Source of the DNA: Hormiphora californensis
Lineage: Eukaryota; Ctenophora; Tentaculata; Cydippida; Pleurobrachiidae
Assembly (NCBI GenBank): GCA_020137815.1
Contig: CM035354.1
Span: 4,730,796 to 4,794,795 of the forward strand
DNA: 64,000 nt
Direction of reading: 5' to 3'
Part shown: positions 54,243 through 64,000 of the stretch, in pieces
Numbering within the stretch: the first letter of the stretch is position 1
Layout: each line of letters opens with the position of its first letter
The notes under the pieces: model-generated
What the model was told of the DNA's origin: nothing
What the model saw: the letters and a program-made list of their open reading frames with translations, nothing else
Database searches by the model: none
Translations under genes and position numbers: made by a program

Positions 54243-55493
54243 ATTATTATTATTATTAAATCTAAAAATGCATACATTGCATACATATACGCCCCTTTTT
54301 GTGGGCAATTTGGATAGTCCTTTCGATTTAAAATTCAATGGTTAGAGTTCACTTAGCCACATTTAATGACCCCCTTACTAATCCAATAACGTCCATTCGG
54401 ATTATCTCGTTTTAGTTCTTTCAGAGTATCAACAAGAGATTTCCGCTCTCGCTGTTCGTCTGGTGATAGGTCGGGAGAGAGAAAAACGGATGAAAACTTC
54501 TCTGAACTCTGCAGCTGCTTTGCTTTCCGAAGAAGCTGCAGCAAGGATTCCCTTCTTTCAAGGGTGACGATAACAGGTCTCGCTCGGTCATCAGTCCTTA
54601 GGCCAACCCGCTTTGTGGAGGTTACGACAGGTTTCTCATTTAGCTCAGCAAAGATATCCTGAACTTCATGATCAGTAGCCCTGGCAGTGGTTTCTGGGAG
54701 CCCAAATATAACCAAATTCAGCTTTCTATCCGGAGTTGTTCTTTCAGTTGGTGGAGAGGAAACTGTCGCCTTCTTCCATGCTTCCTTCAGGCGAGATGGA
54801 GCAATAGCAGCTGAACAATTCTGTACAAGGACCTTGGAGTAGTCATGCAACTGCTTTTGGACAGACTCTGACATCGAGTTGTTTTCACCTTTTTGTACTT
54901 CAATCAAACTATTTTGTGCTTCTATCAGCTTCCCTTGCAATGCAATCCTTGCTACCCGATGCTTGTCGACTTCTTCTTTGAACGTGCTAAGTTCTATCTG
55001 TACCTCCTCCAGTTTCCTATTACAGTCCTCCAGTTGCAGGCATTCTTTCGTTCTAGCACTTTCATAGTTCTTCATCTTAGTTTCACACAATCGTTTCTCA
55101 TTCCCTATTTCCCTCCCTAACTGGAGAATGTGACGACAGAGTTTCTTAGTGATAGCCTGGAGTCTTTCTGCATTGTACTCCTTCAACTTGTAATCTAGTG
55201 GTAGTGCTTCCTCAATATATTGACGCTCATTATCCTCCGTATCCTTTTCCAAGATCTCTTTTAGTAAATCCTCTATCGCTTCTCGCTCGCTTTGACGATT
55301 CAGAGTTCCTTTCTTTACCAACATTACATCACTCATTGCATTAAACAGTGTACTTCTCATCGTACTACCCAAACATTCTCCTATACTTGAAGATTTCTTG
55401 GGCTTCTCCATCGTCGTCATAGCTTGGGACTGCCCCTACGGGCGGTTCCGCCATCCTAGGGACATATCTCAAATTAATTTGTTTAAAGTAGTG
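54243..55493 (-). mobile_element. ORF1-only LINE-derived element with (AAT)n tail
   Basis: Insertion boundaries are defined by comparison with the empty site in the left tandem copy (CCTGAT|AGCGATT). TGAT flanks both sides (54239-54242, 55494-55497). On the minus strand the 3' end is (AAT)5. The interior encodes only an ORF1 protein (54353-55420) and no reverse transcriptase, so it is a short non-autonomous derivative comparable in layout to half-LINEs. Confidence 0.75.
54353..55420 (-). CDS. LINE ORF1-like protein, coiled coil plus RRM-like domain, 355 aa
   Basis: An intact frame. Residues about 40-215 are highly charged and heptad-like (EYNAERLQAITKKLCRHILQ, KLEEVQIELSTFKEEVDKHR), consistent with a trimerising coiled coil. 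Residues about 230-355 resemble the RRM-like/C-terminal region of non-LTR retrotransposon ORF1 proteins: RKLNLVIFGLPE, KRVGLRTDDRARPVIVTL, LLRKAKQLQ, SPDLSPDEQRER, then NGRYWISKGVIK. Such proteins bind RNA and act as nucleic-acid chaperones. The open frame in an element that has lost ORF2 suggests recent mobilisation in trans or recent insertion. Confidence 0.78.
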   Translation of the reverse strand: MTTMEKPKKSSSIGECLGSTMRSTLFNAMSDVMLVKKGTLNRQSEREAIEDLLKEILEKDTEDNERQYIEEALPLDYKLKEYNAERLQAITKKLCRHILQLGREIGNEKRLCETKMKNYESARTKECLQLEDCNRKLEEVQIELSTFKEEVDKHRVARIALQGKLIEAQNSLIEVQKGENNSMSESVQKQLHDYSKVLVQNCSAAIAPSRLKEAWKKATVSSPPTERTTPDRKLNLVIFGLPETTARATDHEVQDIFAELNEKPVVTSTKRVGLRTDDRARPVIVTLERRESLLQLLRKAKQLQSSEKFSSVFLSPDLSPDEQRERKSLVDTLKELKRDNPNGRYWISKGVIKCG

Positions 55494-55845
55494 TGATAGC
55501 GATTCCCCTTACCAATCATTGTTCATTGAGTTGAAAATTGGATCCCTCTTGCGACTAGCCTAGCAAATTTATGGGGACTTACTCCCTGGGATTTCATCTC
55601 CCACTTCCCCTGACCAGTTTCGCCAGTTCCACCGGACTTCGGTCATCGGTGGTAACTGAAATTTTCCTCTGATTTCCCTTTAGTGCAATGAGGCATGGTC
55701 GCAGTAAATTGAAGCTTAACCTCGTGAAGCCTTGTCCTCAAGTGAGCCATTTCTTCACAGTAATATGGTCCCCGTTCTTCCGTTCTGAAGGAGAACTGTC
55801 AGCTGAGGGATCGAAATTTTACTTTTAAAAACTGCAGCAGCATTT

Positions 55846-56082
55846 TTTAAAGGAAAACCCAAGCAACAATAGCCCTCACTTGGGTTTTGTGAAATTTCCC
55901 ACGATCATTGCTCCACCCCCTGATGAGATAGAGACTTGAAATTTTGTAGTTGGATAGATCATGTCGAGTTCTACCTCACTACAAAATTTCAAGTCTCTAT
56001 CTCATCAGGGGGTGGAGCAATGACCGTGGGAAATTTCACAAAACCCAAGTGAGGGCTATTGTTGCTTGGGTTTTCCTTTAAA
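55846..56082. mobile_element. foldback element, family F, copy 2, near-perfect arms
   Basis: Arms of about 105 bp (starting TTTAAAGGAAAACCCAAGCA) fold back on each other with very few mismatches around a short spacer. The inner part CTGATGAGATAGAGACTTGA matches the foldback at 52859-53081, so the two belong to one family, although the outer arm sequences differ. Confidence 0.9.
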
Positions 56083-56454
56083 GTAAAATTTTTGGATGCA
56101 TTTGAGGATTTCAAATTATGCGCGCGGCTTTAGAACACGCGCAAATAAAACGCGCGCATTAGTACACGAGAAAAAGGAACAGCTAAGCTGAAGTTGTTTA
56201 TTGTTGACATACAAGTGTTCATTTAAACAATTTAAACACATTAAATATGGAGTTTTTAAGACGATGTTTAATAAAATAAGATTACAGAAACAAATTTATT
56301 ATCAATTTATTCATACTGATTTGTCAGAGCCCGAATATGAAATTTTCAATAATATTAACATTAAATTAATACATATTAAATCCATAGAACTTCGCAACTC
56401 GTAAAAAAGAACAGATAAATTTCCCATGGTAAACAATCATATAGTTTATTGTTT

Positions 56455-58915
56455 TTATTCCTCTTTGGTTCCATTACCACCTCCACGACCACCTCTCTTT
56501 CCTCCTCTGCCTCCCTCTCCGTCACCCCTCTTGCCTCCTCTGCCTCCCTCTCCGTCACCCCTCTTGCCTCCTCTGCCTCCCTCTCCGTCGCCCCTCTTGC
56601 CTCCTCTGCCTCCCTCTCCGTCGCCCCTCTTTCCTCCCCGGCCTCCCTCTCCGTCACCCCTCTTGCCTCCTCTGCCTCCCTCTCCGTCGCCCCTCTTGCC
56701 TCCCTCTCCATCACCCCCTTCACCACCTTTGCCTTTACCTCCCTTTCCCCCTTTTCCGCCCTTTCCCCCTTTTCCTCCCTTTCCTCCTTTTGATGTGTCA
56801 AGCTCGGCCACTAGTAGTTTGGCAATGCAGGATCCCACAACCATGAGTGTGCCAGTGTAGTAGAGATTGTCGAGTGTCTTGTCACCAAACAACATCATCT
56901 AGGGAGGGGGGGGGGGTGAGTAATAGTCTTGGTATTGGCCCAATACTATTGGGCCTGGGGCTAGGTGATTGGGTTATCAGGGTGATTGCAATATACGTTG
57001 AACTTACATCGAATACAAGAACGATAATCTAAGCTAAGTACAACTACAATGACTCACCGAATACATGATGGAGTAGAGGACATTAGTGGAGGAGAGGACG
57101 CTGGTAACCGAAACTGGAAGACCACTAGAAAACACGCTGAGGTGAGGTCTGAGCTGATGAAGTCCCGCTGCCATCATGATCAGCACCACCAACCTCCAGT
57201 CAGGGATCTGGGAAACTTTGGGGGCAGTCCCTGCAATACCGATCTGAACACAACTGGCAATAATCTGACAGCAGGCATCAAAGAACATCAGGGCCGAGAA
57301 GTGCTCCTGTTTAGCGCCGCTCTTGCGGAGTTTCCTGGCGTTTATCATCAGACTGCTCCTGACTACCAACTGAGAGGAGAGAAGTAGAGTTATTGGTCTC
57401 TGAAAAAAAACAGAGCGAGATGTATTGTACTAGAAAATATTGTACCTCCAATAAACCAGTGTGTCGCATGGTTCATTTGACATTTCCTAACTAGAGAGGG
57501 GGTCTACATGTACCTGAATGAGAGCAAGGGAGATGGCCAGGTACTCGATCTGGCTGAAGACCTTGGCGTTCTCTAAAGCCCCAGTTAGGATGGGAGGTTT
57601 GGAGCAGATAAAGGTGCCCAGACAGGAGAAGAAGATAACAGGGTAGTCCATTTTGGGGTTCATTCTGAAAGTAAAGATGGGTTATAGAGGGAGTGAGGGG
57701 AAGGTGTAGGGAAGGTGCAGGGAGGTTGTTTTGTAGAGGGAGATATGCTTATGTGGATTGTGTAGGAGATGAATTCCACAGAGAACAAATTGGGGAAGAA
57801 ATAAGTAGTTGATTTCGAATTATCACGTGTACTTACGATTCTCCAAGAAGGAAGGCGGCCATTACACAGTTACTCATGGTACTCATACTGTTGATGGTAG
57901 CTGTGATGCTCATCGGGAGGGTCCGGGACACAAAACTCTGACTGAGACCCAACATTCCCATTAGGAGACCCCGCTTTACAAAGGACCATTTCGTCATTCC
58001 GAGATCAGTTAGCAGACTTAGCTTGGGTTTCCTGAAAATTATGGGTCCAATTAGTGGAAGAAGGGAGAATGTATCACGTCTCTCAGAGCTATTGGTGAGA
58101 GAAAAAGAAATCGATCAATATTTAACTAATTGTTTGACTATGTAACCAACTCAATTTGCCCCTCATTACTTACTGCATTGCACCCATGCCGGCCACAGTA
58201 AGGAACTTGTATAGCTGGAGCTGATGGGGATGAGATGCGAATCTCTGGTTGAATCTACCCATGGCATTGATAGTAACCATCATGAATGTAGTGAAGAGAG
58301 CTGCAAAATACATCTGTAGATTGGAGTAGGTTGCCTCTGGGATCTCTGCTTTGTAGGTGTTCTCCAGCTTCCCTTTCATCCAACCCCATTGGGGGACTGC
58401 CTCGTACCTAGAGACACATGGAGTTAGTTATAGTGGGGAGGGGGTAGTTGGGGACACATTCCCAGAGGGTTCAAATAGTTGGGGAGTTAGAGGTTGTGTC
58501 ACTCTCAAATCTTAAACTGCGTTTTCCAGGTATCAACACTCCAATCGTGGAGTTTAATTTACCTGTCTTCATCAGTAAGTACAAAGTTTTCCTTTAGCTG
58601 TATTGTATTCTCCTCCCCGTACACAGAGGTCCAGTGTTTCTTGCCCAATGCCTTTGCCTCGGCCATTGATCCATTGTGTATATTGCGGCCTCCAGGGCCT
58701 GTCGCAGCGGAAGCATATTTTTGGAAGGGATTGTAGACGTCAGCCGCGGCACTCTTTATCTTTATCTGGGCTGGGGGAGGTAGTGAGGGGGTTAGATAGT
58801 GAGATACAGGGGCTGGTAAAGAAATACAGGGTTCGTGTAGGAGAGGGGCCAGGAGAGAGGTGGGAGAGACAACAAGTATCTTACCAGGCTCCTCAGGTTT
58901 GGTTTCAGCAACCAT
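56455..58915 (-). CDS. multi-pass membrane protein with Gly/Lys/Asp repeat tail (paralogue 2), 524 aa, 7 exons
   Basis: Exons in transcript order: 58915-58885, 58770-58563, 58407-58174, 58031-57837, 57664-57514, 57369-57058 and 56898-56455; 1575 nt, phases consistent. It matches paralogue 1 at every junction except an added intron between NFVLTDEDR and YEAVPQWGWMKG. Shared motifs are EENTIQLKEN, PQWGWMKG, LGLSQSFVSRTLPMSITATI (against LCQSFMQQHLPLVVSAAI) and LRPHLSVFSSGLPV (against IRPHILAFSSGLYV). About eight hydrophobic segments. The tail is (GGKGGK)n followed by six copies of an 11-residue GKRGDGEGGRG unit, clearly grown by tandem duplication. Function unknown. Confidence 0.78.
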
Positions 58916-59725
58916 CTTTCAGTTCAGTTCGGCTGCAGATCACAGGGCGCTAGTAGAGAGACAAGAGAGTTATTAAGGATTAGGAATTTAACAAGAGAAG
59001 TTCTCTAGAGGAACAATATTTAACTACAAATCCCTGCAGGATTAACAAGATTCAACTAACATATCACTGTGTTTACACACAACAATCCCTCCCTGGTCTC
59101 ACCTGCTGCTGCTGCTGCGGATAGTGCGTGGGATGCCTCAATGTTTGTAGCTTGCGTGGCAGCCTCCAGATATCAGCCGCTGCTTTCTTTCTTTTTCTTT
59201 ATCTGTCTCTAGTAGCTCTCTGTCTCTGTCTCTGTCTCTGTCTCTGTCTCTGTCTCTGTCTCTGTCTCTGTCTCTGTCTCTGTCTCTGTCTGTCCCCCTC
59301 TGACCAGGTCAACAAATAACTAAAACAACGATCTCAGATATGGTCAACACAAAATCTAAACACGCACACACAATCTCGAGAGCCATAAAATCAGTCCGAA
59401 TTATCTCACACAATTCTCTGTGTCCTATTTTTCAAGTTGGACTACCGCGGGTAACAACATTGTGGGACAAATATTCACGGGTCTTTTGGAGGTTCTAATG
59501 TTCTTATGTGAGTGTGATATATCTGGCTAAAAACATTTATGAACATAAAATATTGTGATTCTCTGTCTCCTCCATCTCTAAATATCCTTATTAAATACTC
59601 TAAACACGAATTAATAAATTTAAAGATTTGTGGGAAGTGGGTAAAAATACTATGGGTGATCGCGGGTAAAAATAAAGGTGAAACACACCACAGGAGATAG
59701 ATGTGTATTCCAGTTCAGCTCCTCT
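58916..59725. other. spacer with hexanucleotide repeat
   Basis: Contains (TCTCTG)n at 59215-59291 and otherwise AT-rich sequence between the minus-strand gene and the IMPDH 3' end. No exon seen. Confidence 0.6.
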
Positions 59726-62621
59726 TTAAAACAATTTCATCTCGTACCTAAAAAACAGGGGTGCGTTAGGAGGGGGCGTTTATAGGAGGAGGTCCTAAAG
59801 TACTGAATTGACGATATAAAATGAGCTAGCAGGGCCGAATAACACATGTATGTAGATTGTAGCCCACATGTAGCCTGCAACAGGGAACACAGAACAACTA
59901 GCTTGTAAAATAGCGCTACTGTGAGATGATATAGGCAACAAGGATAGAGATATATCTATATTTCTGCCATGATGACATAAGAGACAGGATATAATAGCTG
60001 CCTAGACATAGTTATATAGCGAACTATCTCAGCATTTTACCTTACAACTGCATATGTTTTTCCACTCTACAATTGACAAATACTTTAGTTATTTTTCGTT
60101 TACATTAACTTACTAACACCTAAGTTGATCCAATAACGTTGCTAGTTAACTATGGTAACCATGGTAACTATATAACACTACACTTACGAGTGAAGAGAGT
60201 GCACTCCACCCTCCTTGATTGCAGCTAGAGTCCTCTTCTCAAACTTCAGCTTACCACTGTACATCATCGTCCTGATGGTGAAAATGGGATATCATTGTTA
60301 AATGTTCTAACCCTCCGCACGGATAGAGGATCGAGCAAGAAAATGGGACAACACAATATTACCACCTGAATTCCCCTTCTACTTCTCCGGGTGTCTGGGC
60401 TTGCCAGCGGCCCACAAGGGATTGATTCCCTCTGCTACAGCTGAGATGTATTATTACCTAAGTTGGGAGAGGGATTTAGCCCCGATATCCTGGCAGCCAT
60501 GCTGTATTCCCGCCACTAGATAGGGTATGTAGGTGTACACGCTACCCCGGTCTACCACCGACCCACTAACTCCCTGGGCCACTTTAACAGCGTCCGCTGT
60601 TGAGAAGTATCTCTCCTGGGACGCTACTCCATCTTTCATGGCCTAGGAAGGGGTGAATGGGGTTATGGAGGGAGGGCTAAAATCACTCCTTCAATACCCC
60701 AAAAAACAAAGTAAACTAAAGGGTTGGTTCACATTCAAATGGGCGCCCCACTAGACCACAAAACAAGCATATATTACCTCAAGACATCCCATTCCCCGGT
60801 ACTTCTTGAGCCTCACTCCATCCTGATAGAAATACTCCCCGGGAGACTCCGAGGTGGCAGCCAGAAGGGAACCCATTATAACTGGAATTGTATATCGTGA
60901 ATTTGGGGTCAAAATAAAGTCGTTTTGAGTCCTGTCGTTCCCCCCCCCCCTTTTTTAGTCCTGTCTATCTTATCAAGTACCCTTCTCTCTCTCACCTGTG
61001 CTAGCCCCGAGTGCCAGGGCCTTGGTGATGTGACCCACACAGGTTATACCTCCATCCGCAATAACTGGCACCTTGAACCTCCTAGCATATTCAGCTACCC
61101 TGTACACTGCTGTACCCTGGGGCCGACCCACAGCCATCACCTGATACATGGTGGTCAGTTTGGGGTGTTTTCAGTATCTAAATCCCTAATATTGGCACTG
61201 GATATCTTTGAAAGATTGGCTCGGTAGTTGTCCTGCACAATACTTGTCAGTCTCTGACTGTAATATCCTCCTGGAGAGGACAGTCAATTATAATGAATTT
61301 TGACTATTCCCACTTTCTGTAGATTATATTATATGTTTTATGCATGAAGAACATTCCTAGAAAGTTTCAAGTCGATATTTCAAGCAGAACGGAAAATATA
61401 ATTTAGTGCATGGGCAAACAAAATGGTGCAAGGGCACATGTTCAGGGGAAATTTGCACAAATTGTGCAAGGGCAAATTTTGATTAATTTGCCTATAATTA
61501 ATTACCTAATTGATATATTAATCATACGGCTCTTCTAGTACTCGTAGTTATGCTACTAGAACATGCATAGAAAGTTTCGTGTCAAAATATTAAACGGTGT
61601 GGACACAGTTCGATCATAAAATTGGTGCAAGGGCTGCCCTTGCACCATTTGCCCTTGCACATTGCCTGCCCTTGCACCAAATTCCATTTTTTGCACGGCT
61701 CTAACTAACTAATTAATTAATTTTGACTATTCCCACTTTTCGAACATCATCTTTTATGATTGAAGAACATTCCTACAAAGTTTCAAGTCGATATTTTAAG
61801 CAGAACGGAAAATAGAATTTGGTGCAAGGGCGCGGTGCAAGGGACAGAACACGCAATGTGCAAGGGCACGGTGCCCTTGCACCATTTTTAATTACCTATA
61901 ATTAATTAATTAATTAAAAATTCAAAAATCCGCCAACGTCATGACACAAAGGAATACTACAAGAACATGCCTACACATGGCCACAATCGTTGACATGTTT
62001 TTTGCCCCCCCCCCCCAAAAAAAGACCTTTCTTTGTTCTTAACAGGGCCGGCATTTTTGGGTTTTTGTGCAAGGGCAAAAATTTTTTTTTCTTTTTTTCG
62101 TTTTTTGCTGTTTTCTTCGGGTCGGAGGTGCCTGCCGGCACCTAAATTCTGTATCGCAATCTCACTTTATTAGGACTGGGCCGAGGGGATGTCCCAATTT
62201 TAAAGGTTTTGTCTGGTTCGGTACTCATCAGAACAGACCCTACTATGCTATAGTGTTCCAGTGTTCCACACAATACCTACCTCCTGTGTGATGCAGATGG
62301 AGCCACTGCCCATACCAACACGTAGCCCATCCACCCCAGCATCAATTAGACTCTTAGCCTGGTTAGCAGTCACCACTGAAAATACGGTGTTGTAAGGGGA
62401 CTTTGGAGGTGGAAGAGGGGTTTATATTGATTAGTTACCTACTCTATCAAACAGTGCTACCTCATGTATTGAGGGTAAATCTATCGCCCTTGTGTCTTTT
62501 TATCAACCCCTCTATTATAAGTTCACTCACCGTTTCCTCCAATGATCTCAAGATCAGGATACATATCTCGAATGTATTTTATCATATTAATCTGGTAGAT
62601 ACTGTTTCCTTGGGACGAGTC
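59726..62621 (-). CDS. IMPDH: inosine-5'-monophosphate dehydrogenase, C-terminal 241 residues only
   Basis: Catalyses NAD-dependent oxidation of IMP to XMP, the committed step of guanine nucleotide synthesis. Exons in transcript order: 62621-62531, 62375-62281, 61140-60996, 60881-60778, 60642-60458, 60271-60188 and 59747-59726 (726 nt). The sequence begins at [19 protein letters not shown] and runs to SYEMKLF. It contains the catalytic loop [10 protein letters not shown] (active-site Cys), the GVPVIADGG-type phosphate site (here [10 protein letters not shown]), [23 protein letters not shown] and the flap [17 protein letters not shown]. The N-terminal half with the CBS domains is not in the window. 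The exon at 62531-62621 is followed upstream by a GA repeat and then by a plus-strand gene. Either the remaining exons lie beyond 64000 or the copy is truncated. Confidence 0.93.
61384..62080. repeat. cluster of GTGCAAGGGC motifs on both strands, in an IMPDH intron
   Basis: GTGCAAGGGC or its complement GCCCTTGCAC occurs about ten times, plus one-base variants, in the intron 61141-62280. Several are paired head-to-head, e.g. near 61624-61673 and 61858-61880. A separate block of about 70 bp (AAGAACATTCCTA...AGTTTCAAGTCGATATTT... then GCAGAACGGAAAATA) is duplicated at about 61345 and 61763. Confidence 0.85.
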
Positions 62622-62775
62622 CTGGAATGGGATGGTTTAAATGAAGACGTTTTTAGTTTGTAAAAAAAAATATTTCCCTGCCCCAAGAACCAGCGAGGCA
62701 TGATACATCATTATGATGGCAGTGAAGGATGGTAGTAGAAGAACAGATGATGAAGCAGAGAAGAAGGGATAAAGA

Positions 62776-62854
<79 letters not shown>

Positions 62855-63205
62855 AAGAGAGAGAATAAGAGAGAACAAGAGAGAAGTTTGAAATGTTATG
62901 TTGAGTAAGGACCCATTTAAACAACCACCCTCCACCAGGTGCTACCTGGACATAACCACCCTGTACCCCCTCTCTGTCCCCTCCAGCCCTCCCACTCCTC
63001 CTCCACCCGCCCTTCTACTCTAAGTGCAGTTACACCATCTTGTGAGCTGTCAGCCTCCATTTAGCATTCTCTCTATCTCACAAGCTAACCTCTATTTTGT
63101 TTCTCAATACCATTTTTTAGTTGTATTAGTTGACAGTTGTACTTATAGTTGTATGAATTCTAACTCAAGTAATGGGAGCCCAAAACTGATTTCTGTTCTT
63201 TTTAG
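62622..63205. other. spacer between IMPDH exons and the plus-strand gene
   Basis: A (GA)n microsatellite lies at 62779-62850. No IMPDH-like coding is seen on the minus strand. A TTTTTAG acceptor-like site directly precedes the ATG at 63206. Confidence 0.6.
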
Positions 63206-64000
63206 ATGTCGCCACTTCTACTTCTGCTGACTCTGACGTTACCATGGTTACCTAGTGGTCAACTAGCAACCAGTAACCATAGCAACATTGGAAACAGAAG
63301 ATTCTCGGATATATCCGTACTCCGGATTCCCGTTGACGTTCCAATAACTCTGAATCCATTCTACCCAAAAGGGAGCCTTATGTATTTTGAGTTTGAACAT
63401 ACGGGTACATCCTCCCAACCCATTGGGTACCATCTTGGGGGTGCATCCTACCGTTACCATGGTGATGGTGGTGACCATGACTTCAATCCTGGCAAGGATG
63501 ATGACAGGGAGCAAGATGGGGCTGTATTGAAGGTCCAGTTCAGGAATGATGGTGGCACTACATTTGCAGAACTGGTGATAACACATAGTGGGGTGGAAGA
63601 TGGAAAGTGGGCTGAAGTTAAGATTGTAGAGGTGGAGGGGGAGATTCGGGAGAAGACTTGTTCCTACAAATCAGAGGATACCCTGTTTACTGATCTACAA
63701 GTGTGTGAATACCTTGCTCGACCTTGCAGGCCCCTCCCGAAAGGAGTTGTGCAAGAGGAACACAGAGGGGCACGACATACCCAATATCAATGCTCGACCC
63801 TCTCTTACAAATATTGTAAACATGGGGTTAGAAAATAAAACCGTTCATCACGCTAACAATGATAACTTCCACCAGTTGATAATAGGGAACGATGACCATG
63901 GAGCACAACAGGGTATCTGGCTAACCAAACAAGATGGAAGCACTTCACTGGACCTGATTGGTAGCGACTTTCTGGTATGTAAAGCAGGGGGTTCCTGGGA
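63206..64000 (+). CDS. secreted or membrane protein of unknown family, 5' part only
   Basis: The ATG follows an acceptor-like TTTTTAG, so a non-coding 5' exon is likely. A strong signal peptide (MSPLLLLLTLTLPWLPSGQL) is followed by a hydrophilic extracellular sequence with strand-like pieces (GSLMYFEFEHTGTSSQPIGY, AVLKVQFRNDGGTTFAELVI). The frame continues to about 63727 (LFTDLQVCEYLARPC). A stop follows at 63838, but in the +1 frame from 63729 coding-like sequence goes on (KELCKRNTEGHDIPNI, then LIIGNDDHGAQQGIWLTKQD) to a GTATGT donor after 63973. A one-base indel near 63728 is therefore likely. I recognise no family. Confidence 0.6.

Larger units (their letters stand above)
54060..56360. 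repeat. tandem duplication, right copy, split by a LINE-derived insertion
   Basis: Carries block a in two pieces (54078-54242 and 55498-55858), interrupted by the insertion 54243-55493, and block b at about 56085-56340. A foldback (55846-56082) lies between a and b, where the left copy has a different foldback plus structured element 3. Confidence 0.8.

Noticed and set aside
55919-55950. CTGATGAGATAGAGACTTGAAAT inside the foldback elements looked like a hammerhead core (split here: CTGATGA ... GAAA)
   Set aside because: The bases between the two boxes cannot form a stem II and no NUH cleavage triplet with matching stem III was found.

Overview
This window is nuclear DNA of a eukaryote, and the gene content points to an animal. 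Genes are split by short GT-AG introns, mostly 80-600 bp. Recognisable products are two beta-tubulins, an LRMDA-like leucine-rich-repeat protein, the C-terminal half of IMP dehydrogenase, a C2H2 zinc-finger protein and an Ig-domain type I membrane protein. Close gene packing, abundant (TC)n/(GA)n microsatellites, a Penelope-like retroelement and several orphan families would fit an early-branching metazoan such as a sponge. That last step is inference; no marker in the window fixes the lineage.

Layout. 1.5-2.9 kb: decayed Penelope-like element (minus) ending in a hammerhead-ribozyme-like fold. 5.9-13.9 kb: long multi-exon gene (plus) for a basic low-complexity orphan protein. 14.6-22.3 kb: tandem beta-tubulin genes (plus) sharing a promoter block; the second has a one-base frameshift and a large last intron holding a retroelement. 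24.1-25.8 kb: single-exon Ig-domain receptor-like gene. 29.6-35.3 kb: zinc-finger gene whose N terminus resembles the CstF-50 dimerisation domain. 37.0-40.4 kb: LRMDA-like gene, whose first intron holds a 1.8-kb transposon with 270-bp inverted ends, itself hosting a smaller structured element. 40.7-47.1 kb (minus): two paralogous genes for secreted, probably lipid-anchored proteins. 48.7-50.9 and 56.5-58.9 kb (minus): two paralogous multi-pass membrane proteins with Gly-rich basic tails, separated by a nest of repeats (tandem duplication, foldback palindromes, an ORF1-only LINE). 59.7-62.6 kb (minus): C-terminal exons of IMPDH. 63.2 kb to the end (plus): start of a secreted-protein gene, apparently lying inside or upstream of the IMPDH gene on the other strand.

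Functional links between neighbours are weak, as expected for an animal genome; tandem gene duplication is the main organising theme (tubulins, the 41-47 kb pair, the 49-59 kb pair). The most interesting unexplained structure is a three-copy family of structured elements (37.7, 48.1 and 53.1 kb). They share terminal TTTCCC(T/C)GCC / GGC(A/G)GGGAAA sequences, a double hairpin at one end and a hairpin at the other. Stem sequences change in a compensatory way between copies. The layout resembles Helentron-derived non-autonomous elements. A second unexplained signal is a cluster of GTGCAAGGGC motifs on both strands inside one IMPDH intron.

Exon coordinates were assigned by eye from splice signals, reading-frame phase and paralogue comparison. 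Single-base frame breaks in three otherwise good genes may be assembly errors rather than biology.
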